Shown here: piece after piece, positions 45,723 through 57,466 of the stretch
Layout of the letters: the number at the start of each line of letters is the position of its first letter
Position numbering within the stretch: position 1 is the stretch's first letter
Assembly: GCF_004379255.2 (NCBI RefSeq)
Contig: NC_056042.1
Location: 33,707,928 to 33,771,927, forward strand
Source of the DNA: Salvia splendens
Lineage: Eukaryota; Streptophyta; Magnoliopsida; Lamiales; Lamiaceae
DNA length: 64,000 bases
Reading direction: 5' to 3'
The notes under the pieces: generated by a model
The model's input: only the letters and a program-made list of their open reading frames with translations
Told to the model about the DNA's origin: nothing
The model's database searches: none
Position numbers and translations under genes: made by a program

Positions 45723-48700
45723 TCAAGTATTCTTCTCAAGAGCCGAGAGCGCCGGCGATAGATAGTTATTCGCTTTGTCAGGCAAGTGCGCAACCTAAGA
45801 CGAAACACAGATATAAGTCCGGATCAAGAAACGAGTACTATTTAACAAATCTTGATATATCAGACGATCAAACACAACGAATTTTTTCCTTATATGTAAA
45901 ATCAAGTATGCACGTGAAGTCGGTCATTACCAGCTCGTAGAGTTCCTTCCCAGGCTCCGCGACATACTCGTAGCACACCTGATGAGTCAAATAGGAATGA
46001 CAAATAGTACATAAGCCACACCACTCGTTCGAGCTTGGTATATGCGTAGAGGGAAAGGATTCTTACGTCGAAGCTCTTGTTTCTTGCTGTTGCGTCATGC
46101 AATGATTTTACGCATATATCAGCAACGTCTGCACAGCTTATTCCCTGCATGTATACGCCACGAGATTTTCTAGGCATCACTTCGATAAGGGCTTAAGCAA
46201 ACAGTTTAAACCAGTGGTGTGTGGTCTAACCTGAGATATTCGGTTGCCTTGATCGAAGATCAGAGCTCGTTGGCTTCCTGGTTCTTCCTGAAATGCAATG
46301 GAGAGGTTAGCTTCTTTATCTAACAGCGAAATTAAGTAGTCGATGTTGTAAGAGCTTTACCACGAGGGGACCAGGGCGGATAATTGTGTATCCAAGGCCT
46401 GATCGTCTCAGTGAATCTTCCCCGGCCTAAAAAATTTCCAGATAAATGGATGAACGACGAGGACGAGGACGAGGCTAGAAAAATCTAACCTAAAACAAGG
46501 GAGGGATGTTTTGGAGGAGAACCTTCTTAGCCTTCAAAACTTGCTCTCTTCTTGTAGGTTCTATTCCTGATCCCGTGCACGAAACTAAGACGAAATCCGT
46601 TTCTTGACCCGTCTGCAATGATCAGAACGCATTCAGGAATTAATACGAGATTTAGTTAGGAACTGAGAGCATAAAGAGGCTTTGCTGATAAACAACTTTT
46701 GTCACTTGTTTTCATTTTTCTGCATTCTTACGGCGATGTAACAAGTTCACGAATCGTTGTTTAACGATCAACCATTCCACGTTAAGAGAAAATAACTTGT
46801 AAACGAAGAAGTACACCTTCGATTATGCAACGTAGAAGAATGCTATGCTATTTCCTTATGTTTGATCATACAAATATTGGACTGATGAAATGAATCAGAT
46901 TTTTAGAAAAACAAATTATAGATATAAAAACATAAATTTAAAGGTGAAATCTTATAACTGAACTTACAGGCAAAGCTTTAATATATTCCAAAATCAACTG
47001 GAAGCTTCTCAAGTCTTGTTTTCCTCCGACAGGTCCTTCAACAGTTCTCTGCAATCAATAAAATCGACGTTAACTAAACTCGTCCAACGTTTCAGATAGG
47101 GGTGGGAATACGGATATCTGGTATTGAGTTTACCCGTATTTGACCCGATACCCGGCGGGTATTTGGTTTACCCAAAATCCAATTTTATGGGATCGGGTAT
47201 GGGATTGGGTATTGAAATTTAAGATAAATCGGGTATTGAATAACCCGAATGGGTATCGGGTATTACCCGAATATCCAATTTATCATTTAAAGCATTTTTT
47301 AATTTAGGTTTAGCCATTTTGGGGCTTCAAGAGTTGGGCTAATTTATTTACTAATTATTGGTTGCCCGTAACTTTTATTATTTTACTTGCATATTGCAAA
47401 AACAATCCCTATAAATATAATCGTACACTTTAAAAGAAAATGATCCATTTTTCTGTGTATTTTTATACTACAAAATAAATGCAACATTAAAGATATATGT
47501 TAGTCAATTTAAATATTTATATATGTATATTAATATATAAAATTAAAATTTTTTCATTACTCCAGTTATTAACACATTTAAAGAGTCGGGTATTTGGGTA
47601 CCCGATATGTCGGGTGTGGATATCCGGGGCGGGTATTGTAGTACCCGAAAATATATCGGGTCAGGTTTTGGGTAGACATTTTAGATGATTTTCAGGTTTG
47701 GGTACCCGGTTTTTTCGAGTCGGGTATCCACGGATACCCGTATTCGCACCGCACCTACATTGCGTGCACGAGCTAAAACGAAAACCTAAGAACGTAATAA
47801 TTTGAAGCACACCTTCCACCTAGGCTCAAAACGAATGGTCAATGTATGTACAAGGAACGGATCCAGTGGAGGATCTTCCGGCTTCACAGGTCTAAACGAC
47901 GAAAACGGCACCCTAACCTGGTCAGAGTAGAAACAAATCAAACATACGATAACCTGTTTGTCCGAACACTTCAAACTACTCACCCTGCAAAAGCCGACTT
48001 TTGTGCTAATCCTAGCGAAGTACATTGTACTCTGTGAAGTGTCGGCCAAAGGCCCGGCTTCAAGAATTATAACATACGACCTTCCATTCCCACCAACAGA
48101 GAACACGAGGCCCTCATACCTTAATAATGCAACGACAAGATGTAAGGATCGTATACAAATTCATCAGCAGAAACATCTGATCCATGTAATGCCCTATACC
48201 TGTCTAGGGTACATCCCAGAGGGAGCGACAGCCTCGTCGTTAAATCTACATAGCCTCCTCTCGTGAAGACATATCCTATTTCGATTTAGACTAATGGTGG
48301 TAAGTATACACATTAAAGGAAAAACGAAAAATGCTAATTTTTCATCTGATGATATGATACCTGAGAAAGTTGCATCTCCGTTCTCAGTGAACTCGAACTT
48401 GGCATCCATTCCTCCATCATACTTCGCAGCAACGACGTCTTGAAAATAAGTTCCCAGACGTACCTCCCATCCATTCAACGAATCTTCGGACTTGAACTTC
48501 GTGATCAAGAGCTTGCTTTTGCTGCTTTTTCCAGCTCGTAGCTGTGCAAGCTGATTGTTGTAGTCCTTCAATTCGAGGGAAACCACGATACATTTAAAAC
48601 AACGATAGTTACCAAGAGCAGCGAGTGCCAACAGAAAATCATGCGTTTCAAACCTGAAAGGCTTTGGTGAGATTATAGACACCGAGGTGATCAACTCTGT

Positions 48701-49897
48701 TGAGATCACCGGTGATGGAGGAGCGGGCTGTGGCGCAATAGATGATCTTGTTGCAGCCTTCGACAGCAGCTTGCATCGTGGAAGGCTCGCCAACGTCTCC
48801 GGTCACAATCTCCACGGAAGTTGGAAGCATGTCTTCCACTTCTTTATCAGCCTTCCTCACTAAAGCCTGGCCATCAAAATTTTATCATCCTATATAAGAT
48901 CACCCTCTAAATTATGACAACATTCATATGATATACAATAACCAAGCACTGCTGAAAAGGTCTAAATTGTGACCAGAATAATAGAATACAAAATCCAAAC
49001 TGAAACTTCCTCCCCTCTAAATAATAGTCTCCTTTTTATTTCCACTACTCCAATCCTACTTTTCTTTCAATTTTTATCGTCATAATTTGTTTAAAAACAT
49101 ACTCATCCTCTCTAAATAATAGTCTAATTTTTCTCATTTTGATGCATCCTATAAAATTAGTCCAGTGCTATATTTGGCAAGTTTTTCTTTGTTATAAGGT
49201 AGGTCACATTCTCTATAATGATACTTCAATCTTTTGTGTCTAACTCTATCCATCTACTATTATTCTATGAATTTCGCCTCTATTTTTAGGAGACGGAGTG
49301 AGAATATATTACTATAATTAATTACATTAGTTAGCTTTTTTCTTTAATTAACATTTAGTTAAATAAGAACGTTGATCATTAATTATGGAAATGTACCTTA
49401 ACAGTGTAGCCCCTAAGCATAAGCTTCCTGATAACAAGGCGGCCAACGCGGCTAGTCGCGCCAACAACGAGCACGGTGGTGTTCTGTGCTCCCGGCACCG
49501 CGAACTCGCACATGGGCCCACCCTCCCTAATGAGCAGCGCCGCCTCCTCGTCGTCCTTCCTCGTGGTCCTCGAAATCTGCCCCAGCCCGGAGAATTTCCG
49601 CCATACCTCATCGAATATCTGCCTCGACTTCCGCCCCAATCCCACCGGATTCACCTCCTCCAGCCGGCTCTTTATCGCCGCCGTCGCGTCGTCTTCCGCC
49701 GGCGGCAGCGGAGACTCCACTGTTTGGACAGGCTTCCGCTTGTTTTTCCTCCTCTTCTCCTTGCCGGTGGGGGAGGCGGCGGCGAGGACTCTCAGCTTGG
49801 GCGGCGGGTGGTGGGAGATTTCGGTCCATCGGCGGTTGCGCGGGGTTTGGTCGCCGAAGATGGTTGATGTGAGGGCGGCGGCGCTCATCACTCCCAT
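45723..49897 (-). CDS. HCF173: HCF173, chloroplast psbA translation factor, 13 exons
   Basis: Thylakoid-associated protein required for translation initiation and stability of psbA mRNA (photosystem II D1), related to atypical short-chain dehydrogenases. Exons on the minus strand: 49897-49397, 48866-48654, 48565-48361, 48275-48200, 48119-47984, 47917-47813, 47048-46968, 46612-46523, 46426-46361, 46287-46231, 46144-46067, 45978-45931, 45794-45723. Every phase is consistent, giving 575 aa, near the family length. The N-terminus MGVMSAAALTSTIFGDQ begins a basic transit peptide. VLVVGATSRVGRLVIRKL is the NAD(P)-binding Gly motif, and a CIA30-like insert (LLITKFKSEDSLNGWEVR) splits the fold. The C-terminus reads AHLPDKANNYL. 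Intron 6 contains a hAT-like insertion (47097-47757). Confidence 0.94.
47097..47757. mobile_element. hAT-like MITE inside an HCF173 intron
   Basis: Ends are TAGGGGTGGGAATACGGATA and, inverted, TAGGTGCGGTGCGAATACGG. Both subterminal zones are dense in GGGTATC / GATACCC motifs. No clear 8-bp target duplication was found and no ORF is present. It lies between HCF173 exons 6 and 7, in the 764-bp intron 47049-47812. Confidence 0.65.
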
Positions 49898-50733
49898 TGG
49901 ATTCCGAATCTTGTCTTGTGATTTGGTGTAATGGAATTGGGGTTGGGATTGGAGTTGAAGACTGCAACTGTGATGAGTCGGATTCGGAAAGGGACAAGCT
50001 GCGATTTCAGACCACAAAAGATGGATGCAATTGTGACGCACAAACTCATTGACACGTACATCTATTAAGTTCCTTTCGTTTTTATGCTTTGGATAATCAA
50101 TATTTTCCAATTGAATATATATACCTTAAAATTGGGGGCAGAATATAATGGCATATCTACAAAATGTAACGGGCAGGATTCTTGCAAATCTGCTAATCCC
50201 ATACCAACTTCTCTCCGGGCAATGTAATTGGTAGGATACAATGCAACGAAGAAGGTTGTCATTAGTTTTCGCTACTAACAATGAATGACGAGTGAAGTAC
50301 ATAACGATTGGGAATGAGACATTGAATTGTAAATCAGCAACAACTCAAAAGGCTGAATTTAAATAATTCATTGATCTCATCCATTGAAATACACATATTT
50401 TGGCCATTTTCAACCTATTTTGAACTTTAAATATTGCAAAATTTGAATACTCGCATGTTAACACGAAACTTCAAAATAGGTTGAAGCCGTAGTCAATTTG
50501 GAGCGAAGTTGGTGTAATATAAAATTGACTAAAGCTTCAAATCTTAATATATTCGAATTTTTGAAGCTATAGTCAATTTTACATTGCAACAACTCATTCC
50601 CAACGCCTCGGGCTCATATTTTACTTCTTTTAGAGCTACCAATATGAATTATCAATTCTGTAGTTAAAAAATGTAATTCAATTCCAAAAATACCCGTACG
50701 TCGCCACTAGTTGAGAACAGAAATGCATGTCTA
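49898..50733. other. HCF173 upstream region
   Basis: About 830 bases between the HCF173 start and a transposon remnant. An in-frame upstream ATG at 50110 would add 71 residues that do not look like a transit peptide, so the start at 49897 is preferred. A palindromic-looking AT stretch (TTGAAG...CTATAGTCAATTT near 50480 and 50570) is present, with no gene. Confidence 0.5.
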
Positions 50734-50736
50734 TTA

Positions 50737-51425
50737 GAGCATCTCTAATGGCGGCGAGCGGACGGGCTAGCCGATTCCCGGCGCTGGCTGGTCCGCTCGC
50801 CTGACTATTGGAACCGGCTAGCGCCATTTCGGCAAAAAAATGGCGACCCGACGCCGATTTTCAGGCGCTGGCCGATCCGCTCGCCGGTCGGCTGGCAGCC
50901 ATTGCAGGCTCCCGATCCGCGAACGATCGGCCAGCTCAATTTTTTTTAATTTTTCGAAACACTATATATACGCGATTTGCATGTCATTTTCATTCGCACC
51001 ACTTGTTTTAACGAGTTTTCTCCCCATCTTAATTTCTGTACAATAGCAACAATGTGAAATGAGTAACGCGGGTGGTAGTAGTGGTGGTAGTGGTGGGGAT
51101 GCTGAGAAGTACGAACGGCAAATGAACGAAGAGTTGTGGGCGCGGAGTACTGCACGACGTTAGATTTTTTTAATTAATGTAATTTTTTTAATTAATGTAC
51201 TTTTTTTAATTTAAATATTATTATTGAATTTTCTCGTATGTGTGTCGTAAATTTAATTCCGTATTTTGTGTGATTGTTAATTATTTGTTTTTTATAATTT
51301 TGTTTTTTGTGGCTAACCTATTGCTTGTCCAGTTGTTTGCCCTGATGATGTGGCAGAAGGAGTTTTTAGTGTTGATGATGTGGCAGGAGGAGTTTGTGGC
51401 TAGCCTATGGCTGGCCTATTACCAT
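50737..51425. mobile_element. Harbinger-type element remnant
   Basis: Left end GAGCATCTCTAATGGCG follows TTA, the family target. The GC-rich subterminal part with repeated GGCTAGCC and CGCTCGCC motifs is typical of GAGCATC-ended Harbinger elements. A short open frame near 51060-51162 (Gly/Ser-rich, then GDAEKYERQMNEELW) looks like a scrap of element coding sequence. The right terminus is not clear; repeated GATGATGTGGCAG(A/G)AGGAG near 51345-51390 may lie close to it. Confidence 0.5.
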
Positions 51426-51540
51426 TACCGACAATCCCCAAAATACACATCTTCTGCAACGCTGCCACCTCACTTTACCGGTCATCACCGCCACTCCGTT
51501 TCACACACTTTCACCTCCACTGCGTGCACGCCGCATGCAA

Positions 51541-52437
51541 ATGGCGAGCGTCGGCTCCGTCAACTCACCGCCGCCTCCGCCCTCCCATGGCCCCGCCGCG
51601 ATCAGGGCGGAAGACCTGGCTCGCATCGACACCAGCCTCCTGTCGCAGTCGGAATTGCAAGCCCTTGCCCTGTGCTCCGTCTCCGCGTGGCGGAGCGACG
51701 ACGTCGGGGTGATTGTCAAATATGGAAAATATGAATGCCAAATCTGCCACAAGGTTTTTAAGGAAAGGCGTAGCTATAATGGTCATGTTCGGAACACTGG
51801 GAAATACTCTGGTGAACTAGGTGATCATGTTGATGCCCCTGTAAATGCTGAATCTGCATTGCTGGATGGAGTGCACTTAAAGTCATCAAAGATGGATGCT
51901 TTGATTGAAATTGCTCATAAATCTACTTTCGAAACTTCAAATAATGCAAATGGTGAAGCAACCACTAAAAATCACTCTGCTGTAGTTTTTAGAGTGGAAG
52001 AAATTCAGTCAGCCTTGAGTTGCCATGAAGAAAAATCAACTTCGAATCCTGTTGAAATTCAGGCAGAGGATTGCAGTGCTGACAGAAATCTACCGGAAGA
52101 CTTGAATCATGGTAGCCAAGCCTTGACAAAGGACAATGGCATCCGAAATGATGATAAAGCATGGAGTGTGAGCATTAAGACGGATCCCATTTGCATAAGT
52201 GACTCGGGGCCTGAGGGGTCATGTGAGATTCAGCAGTACGAAAACAGTGGCTTGGAAGCGAATCAGGAAAACAGATCCTTGAAGACTAGTGAAGATCATC
52301 TACAACATGCACCTGGGCTTACTGTTGAACAGATTTTTGAGGGTGGAGCTTCTTCGTCTCCCTTGACCCAGCCATTTCAGTTCTTCCCACCCTTTGATTC
52401 TGTATCAAATAAGGTATCATTTGGTTGTTTGTGTTGA
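51541..52437 (+). CDS. MBD8-like / C2H2 zinc-finger protein, N-terminal fragment
   Basis: Starting from MASVGSVNSPPPPP there are 291 codons to the end of a possible exon at 52413 (AATAAG|GTATCA), or a stop at 52437 without splicing. LARIDTSLLSQSELQALALC followed by RSDDV resembles the N-terminus of plant methyl-CpG-binding-domain protein 8-like sequences. A half zinc finger, CQICHKVFKERRSYNGHVR, comes next, with the final His lacking. The remaining ~220 residues are acidic and low in complexity. The RSDDV-to-zinc-finger join looks like an internal deletion, and no downstream exons were identified with confidence, so this may be a truncated or decaying gene. A transposon remnant lies directly upstream. 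Confidence 0.4.
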   Translation: MASVGSVNSPPPPPSHGPAAIRAEDLARIDTSLLSQSELQALALCSVSAWRSDDVGVIVKYGKYECQICHKVFKERRSYNGHVRNTGKYSGELGDHVDAPVNAESALLDGVHLKSSKMDALIEIAHKSTFETSNNANGEATTKNHSAVVFRVEEIQSALSCHEEKSTSNPVEIQAEDCSADRNLPEDLNHGSQALTKDNGIRNDDKAWSVSIKTDPICISDSGPEGSCEIQQYENSGLEANQENRSLKTSEDHLQHAPGLTVEQIFEGGASSSPLTQPFQFFPPFDSVSNKVSFGCLC

Positions 52438-52725
52438 TAATTGTGAAAATTTTTGGAGTGATTGGTAAGGTATCATTTGGTTGTTCTTCCCACCCATGGA
52501 AGCCATCACCTGCACGCATTGCCGGTTTACAACATTTTTCCGACCGTCCTCCTCGCAGTACATGTGCATCAAATCTTACGTGGCACCACCGCCGCCGCCA
52601 GTCGAGCATGGATCCAACGCATGTCCCAGGAAAAAAACAGAGCAAAGCTCCTCTGCGCAGGCTTCGGCGGGGGCTGCCCTTCTCTACACGCATTGCCGGT
52701 TTATCAACTTGCGGCATATTAGCAT
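52411..52725. repeat. Short direct repeats downstream of the MBD8-like fragment
   Basis: AAGGTATCATTTGGTTGTT occurs at 52411 and again at 52467, each linked to a GTTCTTCCCACCC stretch. ACGCATTGCCGGTTTA occurs at about 52515 and 52688. These look like local duplications and may have displaced the rest of the gene. Confidence 0.7.
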
Positions 52726-53473
52726 ATGCAATGCAACAGTTAGTGCTTTTCCACTTATTACAATACATTTCCTCTCCCTCATTCGATTGGCCACAAGTTT
52801 AATTAAATGTAAATTAAGAAAATGGATGAAAAAATGTAAACAAATTATTTCCTATTTTTATATAGCAGTATTAATTTTATGGTGGATAAGCTATCAATCA
52901 TTAGTGCAGATTTTTGTCGACTTAAGTCCTATTTGAGTCTCGGCGTGGTTTTACTAAATTCACAAAAAATATTCACTAAATTCATATGATAATTGTAAGC
53001 TGGGTTAGCAGCTGGTTCGAGTAAGGAAGAAGCGTCAGAGCTTGAATGCGATTTCAGCTAAAGACTTGAGATTCATCGGCAGCCGTTGGTTAGACAGATT
53101 AAATCCTAGCCGTCAACTAAAAATAGCCGTTGCATTTTTCTGTTTCTTTTGTTATCACCATTGACTGATATTAATTTTCTTCCCCAAAATAGAGTTGTAT
53201 CGATTTTCTTCAAAGAAGCAATCAACAAGATTCCCATTTCCACCTACATCTAGTCGTTCCAATTCGATCCGAACGTTCTCACCAACAATAATCAATCAAA
53301 AACAGGTCAAATCTAACTCCGAAAAGCATGTCAAATTTGTGTTTAACAAACTGGTGTTAAGTTGAAGGGCAAATTAACATAAAAATTATGAAGCTTGGTC
53401 AATTGTGATCAGCTGATAATTGGATATGTTCACAATTATTGCGAAAAAATTTGGTTGTCTTCTTGTAATATAA
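52726..53473. other. Intergenic or intronic DNA, possible orphan exon
   Basis: Mostly AT-rich. Near 53010 an acceptor-like TTAGCAG precedes CTGGTTCGAGTAAGGAAG, which stays open for about 50 codons in one frame and could be a remnant exon of the MBD8-like gene. This cannot be shown from the sequence alone. Confidence 0.35.
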
Positions 53474-53475
53474 TA

Positions 53476-54533
53476 CTCCCTCTATCCACTATTTCTTCTC
53501 ACTTTGGTCTGTCCATCATTATTTGTTTTTTTTTTTTTATAATGGAGTCCACAACTCACCTAATCACATTTTATTATTAGAGGGAACATCTTTTTTAAGT
53601 ACATCAACTATCCTAAATGAGCAAATTTGGTCCGTAACATTTTATAATATCTTTTGAGGTCCATCAACTATAAGTTAATATCAATTCAACTACTTTTTGG
53701 CTATTTTCAATATTTTTCAGACAAAAATGCCCTTAAAGCTATGAAGGGCAATTCAATCTATTTACCCTCTCATTTTCATTAAAGTATGTACTAATTTCTT
53801 TATTCATCCACTTTCTTCTTTTTGCTTTCTCTTTTCTCTAAAGACAAATATTAATTTATGCACAATGCTCCTCCACCACACCACAATATATTCAACACCT
53901 CTCTCTCTACAAAACATACTTCCTCATGCATGGCCCTTTCACTTCCCTTTGGAATTCCTTATGGAAAGATTGAATTTTTAGAGAATCACGGTTCAAGATT
54001 TTTGGTCGTTGAAATGAGGTTTATGATTTCTGAGGCAGCGATTTGTTTGGACTGGAATTTTGAATAATACAAAATTACATATTTTAATAAGAATAGAGAG
54101 TAAATTACATATTTTGGGGTCTTTATATTTGAGGTATTAGGGTCTTTTAGGTTAAAGGGAAATAAAAATTAGAAAGAAGAAAGGAGATGAAGAAAGAAGG
54201 AGAAATATATTATATTAGTATATTTTAATAAAAAAGAGAGAGTGGATACATAGAAATGACTTTCATTGCCTTGAGGGTACTTTGGTCATGAAAATATTGA
54301 AAATAGCTAAAAAGTAGTTGAATTGATATTAACTCATAGTTGACGAACCTCAAAAGATATTATGAAATGTTATGGACTAAATTTGCTTATTTTGAATAGT
54401 TGATGTACGAAAGAAGATGTTCCCTCTTATTATTAATCTAATATAGTATGAAAGGACTCGAATTCAACTAATATTTCTAATCACTTTCAGTTATATTTTT
54501 AACAAATTGTAAACTAATAGTGGATGGAGGAAG
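53476..54533. mobile_element. Stowaway-type MITE containing a nested MULE-type MITE
   Basis: Outer ends are CTCCCTCTATCCACTATT on the left and, inverted, CTTCCTCCATCCACTATTAG on the right, each bordered by TA. Excluding the inner element (53580-54426) and its target copy, it is about 200 bp, the usual Stowaway size. Confidence 0.75.
53580..54426. mobile_element. MULE-type MITE with long inverted repeats
   Basis: 847 bp with ends GAGGGAACATCTT on both strands and inverted arms of about 150 bp (53580-53735 and 54270-54426). These share stretches such as AGCAAATTTGG, TCAATTCAACTACTTTTT and ATTTTCAATA. The target duplication is a perfect 9-bp TTATTATTA (53571-53579, 54427-54435), the size made by Mutator-like transposases. 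No transposase is encoded. Confidence 0.85.
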
Positions 54534-54535
54534 TA

Positions 54536-55997
54536 TGGATGTTCCTTTACCAAATGACACCACATTCTTAATTTGTGAATAATAATCAACATCATAAGAT
54601 TTTTGTTGTCATATTAGATACACTTTCACAAAATTGCAAAAAAAAATCAAGATTTGCGTGTTTACCTCTTATTTTTTAAGTTTTGGAACACATAAAATTT
54701 GACCTAATTTTGTGATTTTTCTCACAATTTGCCTAAATTAAACAACGTTCATTTCATCTAACGATAGACAAATCCAAAATCCGAATCTTGTGTTTTATAT
54801 CTTTAATAAATGGGTAGCAATCTGAAGATAATCTTGCATTTTCTTATAATGGGCATCATCGAGTGAAATGTCACAACTACTTGGTCTTAACAATTAAAAA
54901 GATGCTATCTTTTCACCTTTCTTGTATTCTTTTGCCACTACCAACGGCAATGCAGATATAATTGCAAAAGTCAAAAGCTTTTCAAAAAAATTTATGTCCT
55001 ATTCAATAGTGTTGACAAAGATATAATCTATTAATCTTGATAGGTTGGAAAGTAAGAAATCAGAAATAGAAGGGAGTATAATAAAATAATACTCCCTAGA
55101 AATTAGTGAAAGAGAATAGAAAGAAGGTAGGAAAGGGGAAATTGTGATATGGAAAAAGAGAAAATAATTTAGGAAACAAGTGAAAAAAGAAAACCAGTAA
55201 ATAAAAAAAGTTAATGTGATGTTAGTCCATTTTTTTTAATAATATGAATTAAATGAGTTGATGAAATGTGAAGTTTGCTCATAAAAAAATAGTCAAAATG
55301 AAATAAGACATTTTATGGCGGACAGAAGGAGTAAAGGTAAATACGAACAAAAACAAAAAACACATATTTAATGTCGAATTGACATACAATCATGCTTCCT
55401 ACCCCCTATATGGTGAATACATCACTTTGCTCTATAAATACGGTATTTATTGTAGTGTATAAAGGATCTTCATTTGAACCTCCTATATATACACAATGAT
55501 AAATTCATGTGGAGTTAGATGATCGACTAAGCTAAATGTCAGCCATGAGGCAGGGAGACTCCACATAATTCGACTTTCAGAGTTGTCGCATACATGGCAC
55601 AACAACTTTGTCCCTTCCCTTTATGATTTTGGCTTACTTCCGTTCTTCATTCGTCATCCATTGTCAGCGACAATTGCCATCAAACACAGGCGACAACCTT
55701 CTTCAATGTATCTGACCTAACAAAAGTACAATGGAATAAGATTTGATCTTGGTCCTATAAATGGAAAGTTCGACACAATTGGAATTTTTTTGCGCTCGCC
55801 TACTACCAATCAAAATTTAGCTAAGTTACGCTTCGTCGTAATTGCATTCCTCCCTTCCATTAGAATATATTCATATACAAGAACACCAATTTCTCACACA
55901 CACAAAAAAAAGAAATTCGATTCCCACACACATCAAACATCACCAACCCATATCTACACATATAAACCTCAACACAAAATCCTCAAAACCACCATCT
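54536..55997. other. Intergenic and metacaspase promoter region
   Basis: About 1.4 kb of AT-rich DNA. A possible weak Stowaway-like MITE spans about 55092-55332 (CTCCCTAGAAATTAGTG to GCGGACAGAAGGAG). The last ~150 bases (CACACACACAAAAAAA and CATCAAACATCACC) look like a plant 5' leader. Confidence 0.5.
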
Positions 55998-57466
55998 ATG
56001 GAAGCCCTCTCCTGCAAAAGAAGCAAGCAAACATCATCCCTCCCTCCCTCCGCCCAGAGCATCCGCTGCCTCGGCTGCCAAACACTCCACTCCCTCTCCA
56101 CCGCCACCGGCGACGCCGCACGCTCCACCACCCAAGAATTCCGCCTCGACATCTCCAAGAAAAAAACCGAAGCAAAAGACCTCTGCCGCAGCCTCCGCCG
56201 CAAACTTCCCTTCAACACCACCACGCCGCCGCCGCAAAACACCCCTTGCGCCTCCCTCCGCGGCGAGCCCCGGCCGGGGAGGCGGGCGCTCGTCTGCGGA
56301 GTGAGCTACAAGAAGCAGAAGCACGAGCTCAAGGGCAGCGCGCTCGACGTGAGTAAGATGAGCGCGCTGCTCCTCGACAACTTCCGCTTCCCGCAGGAAT
56401 CCGTGCTCGTCCTCGCGGAGGAGGACGGCCATCCTCCTCCGACGAGGGAGAACATCGAGGAGGGGCTCCGGTGGCTGGTGAGGGGGATCCGGCCCGGGGA
56501 TTCCCTCGTGTTCTACTTCTCCGGCCACGGGAAGAGGCAGCGCGAGGAGGTTGCCGGGGATGAGATCGACGGCTTTGATGAGACGATCTGCCCCGTTGAT
56601 TTCGAGGAGAACGGGATGATCGTTGATAACTTCATCAACCGCGCCATCGTTAGGCCGCTCGTGCCGGGTGTTACGCTTCATGCCATCATTGATTCTTGCC
56701 ACAGTGGAACTATTCTCGACTTACCCTACGTTTGCGACGCCAGGTATAGTGACTCAGCACGGATTTTAAAAAATTATTTAACGGATACTCAATTTTGATG
56801 AATATTGACAAATATTTCAAAAATAACATTTGAATCTAAATCAAAATTGAGTCTATATTGTGTATAAGTATTGGATATGATTGTGAGAGCTCAAATGTTT
56901 AATAATTAGGGGAGAATGGGAAGACAATAGTCCACCTTCTGGAGCTTATAAAGGAACAAAAGGAGGAAAGGCCATTTGTTTCAGCGCTTGTGAAGATTTT
57001 CAACTCGCTGCAGATACAACAGTTACACCTTTTTCCTTCTATTACAATATAGTCTTTATTGTTTTTCGGAAAAATAATAGTAGCTTTAGTCAATTTCTAG
57101 TGCAATAAACTAACAATGATATGATTATTGCAGCTTTTCTCATCAGACAAGGAAATGACAGGTGCCATGACCATCACATTCATAAATGCAATCAAAGAAT
57201 CACAAGAGAGAAATGAGAAGATAAGTTACAAGGGTATCATGGATGCTATGCGTCATAGCATCAAGCAAGCCGGTAAATCGGGAGGCATCTTTGCCGGAAT
57301 ACGCCGCAGATTCCACCGGCGAATCTTGCAGGTGCTTACTTTATCATTCATGAAAATCTTGGATTGTTTTCCACAATTCTCATGTGGTTTTTTGGTAATT
57401 GATTTTCAGGATCCATTGCTGTCATCAACTGAAAAGTTCAACACCAGCACTCACTTCAGTCTATAA
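55998..57466 (+). CDS. Type I metacaspase (AtMC3-like), 4 exons
   Basis: Arg/Lys-specific cysteine protease of clan CD, linked in plants to stress and programmed cell death. Exons 55998-56743, 56910-57021, 57134-57331 and 57410-57466 join to 370 aa. The catalytic His is His177 in VFYFSGHGKRQ and the catalytic Cys is Cys234 in IIDSCHSGTILDLPY. The acidic pair DEIDGFDETICPVDF between them is the family calcium/substrate region. The p10-like half has GTKGGKAICFSACEDFQLAADT and FSSDKEMTGAMTITFI. The N-terminal prodomain retains only one Cys pair (RCLGC) instead of a full LSD1-type zinc finger. No long linker is present, excluding type II. The exon 2 donor GTTACA is weak, but frame and homology require it. 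Confidence 0.93.
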
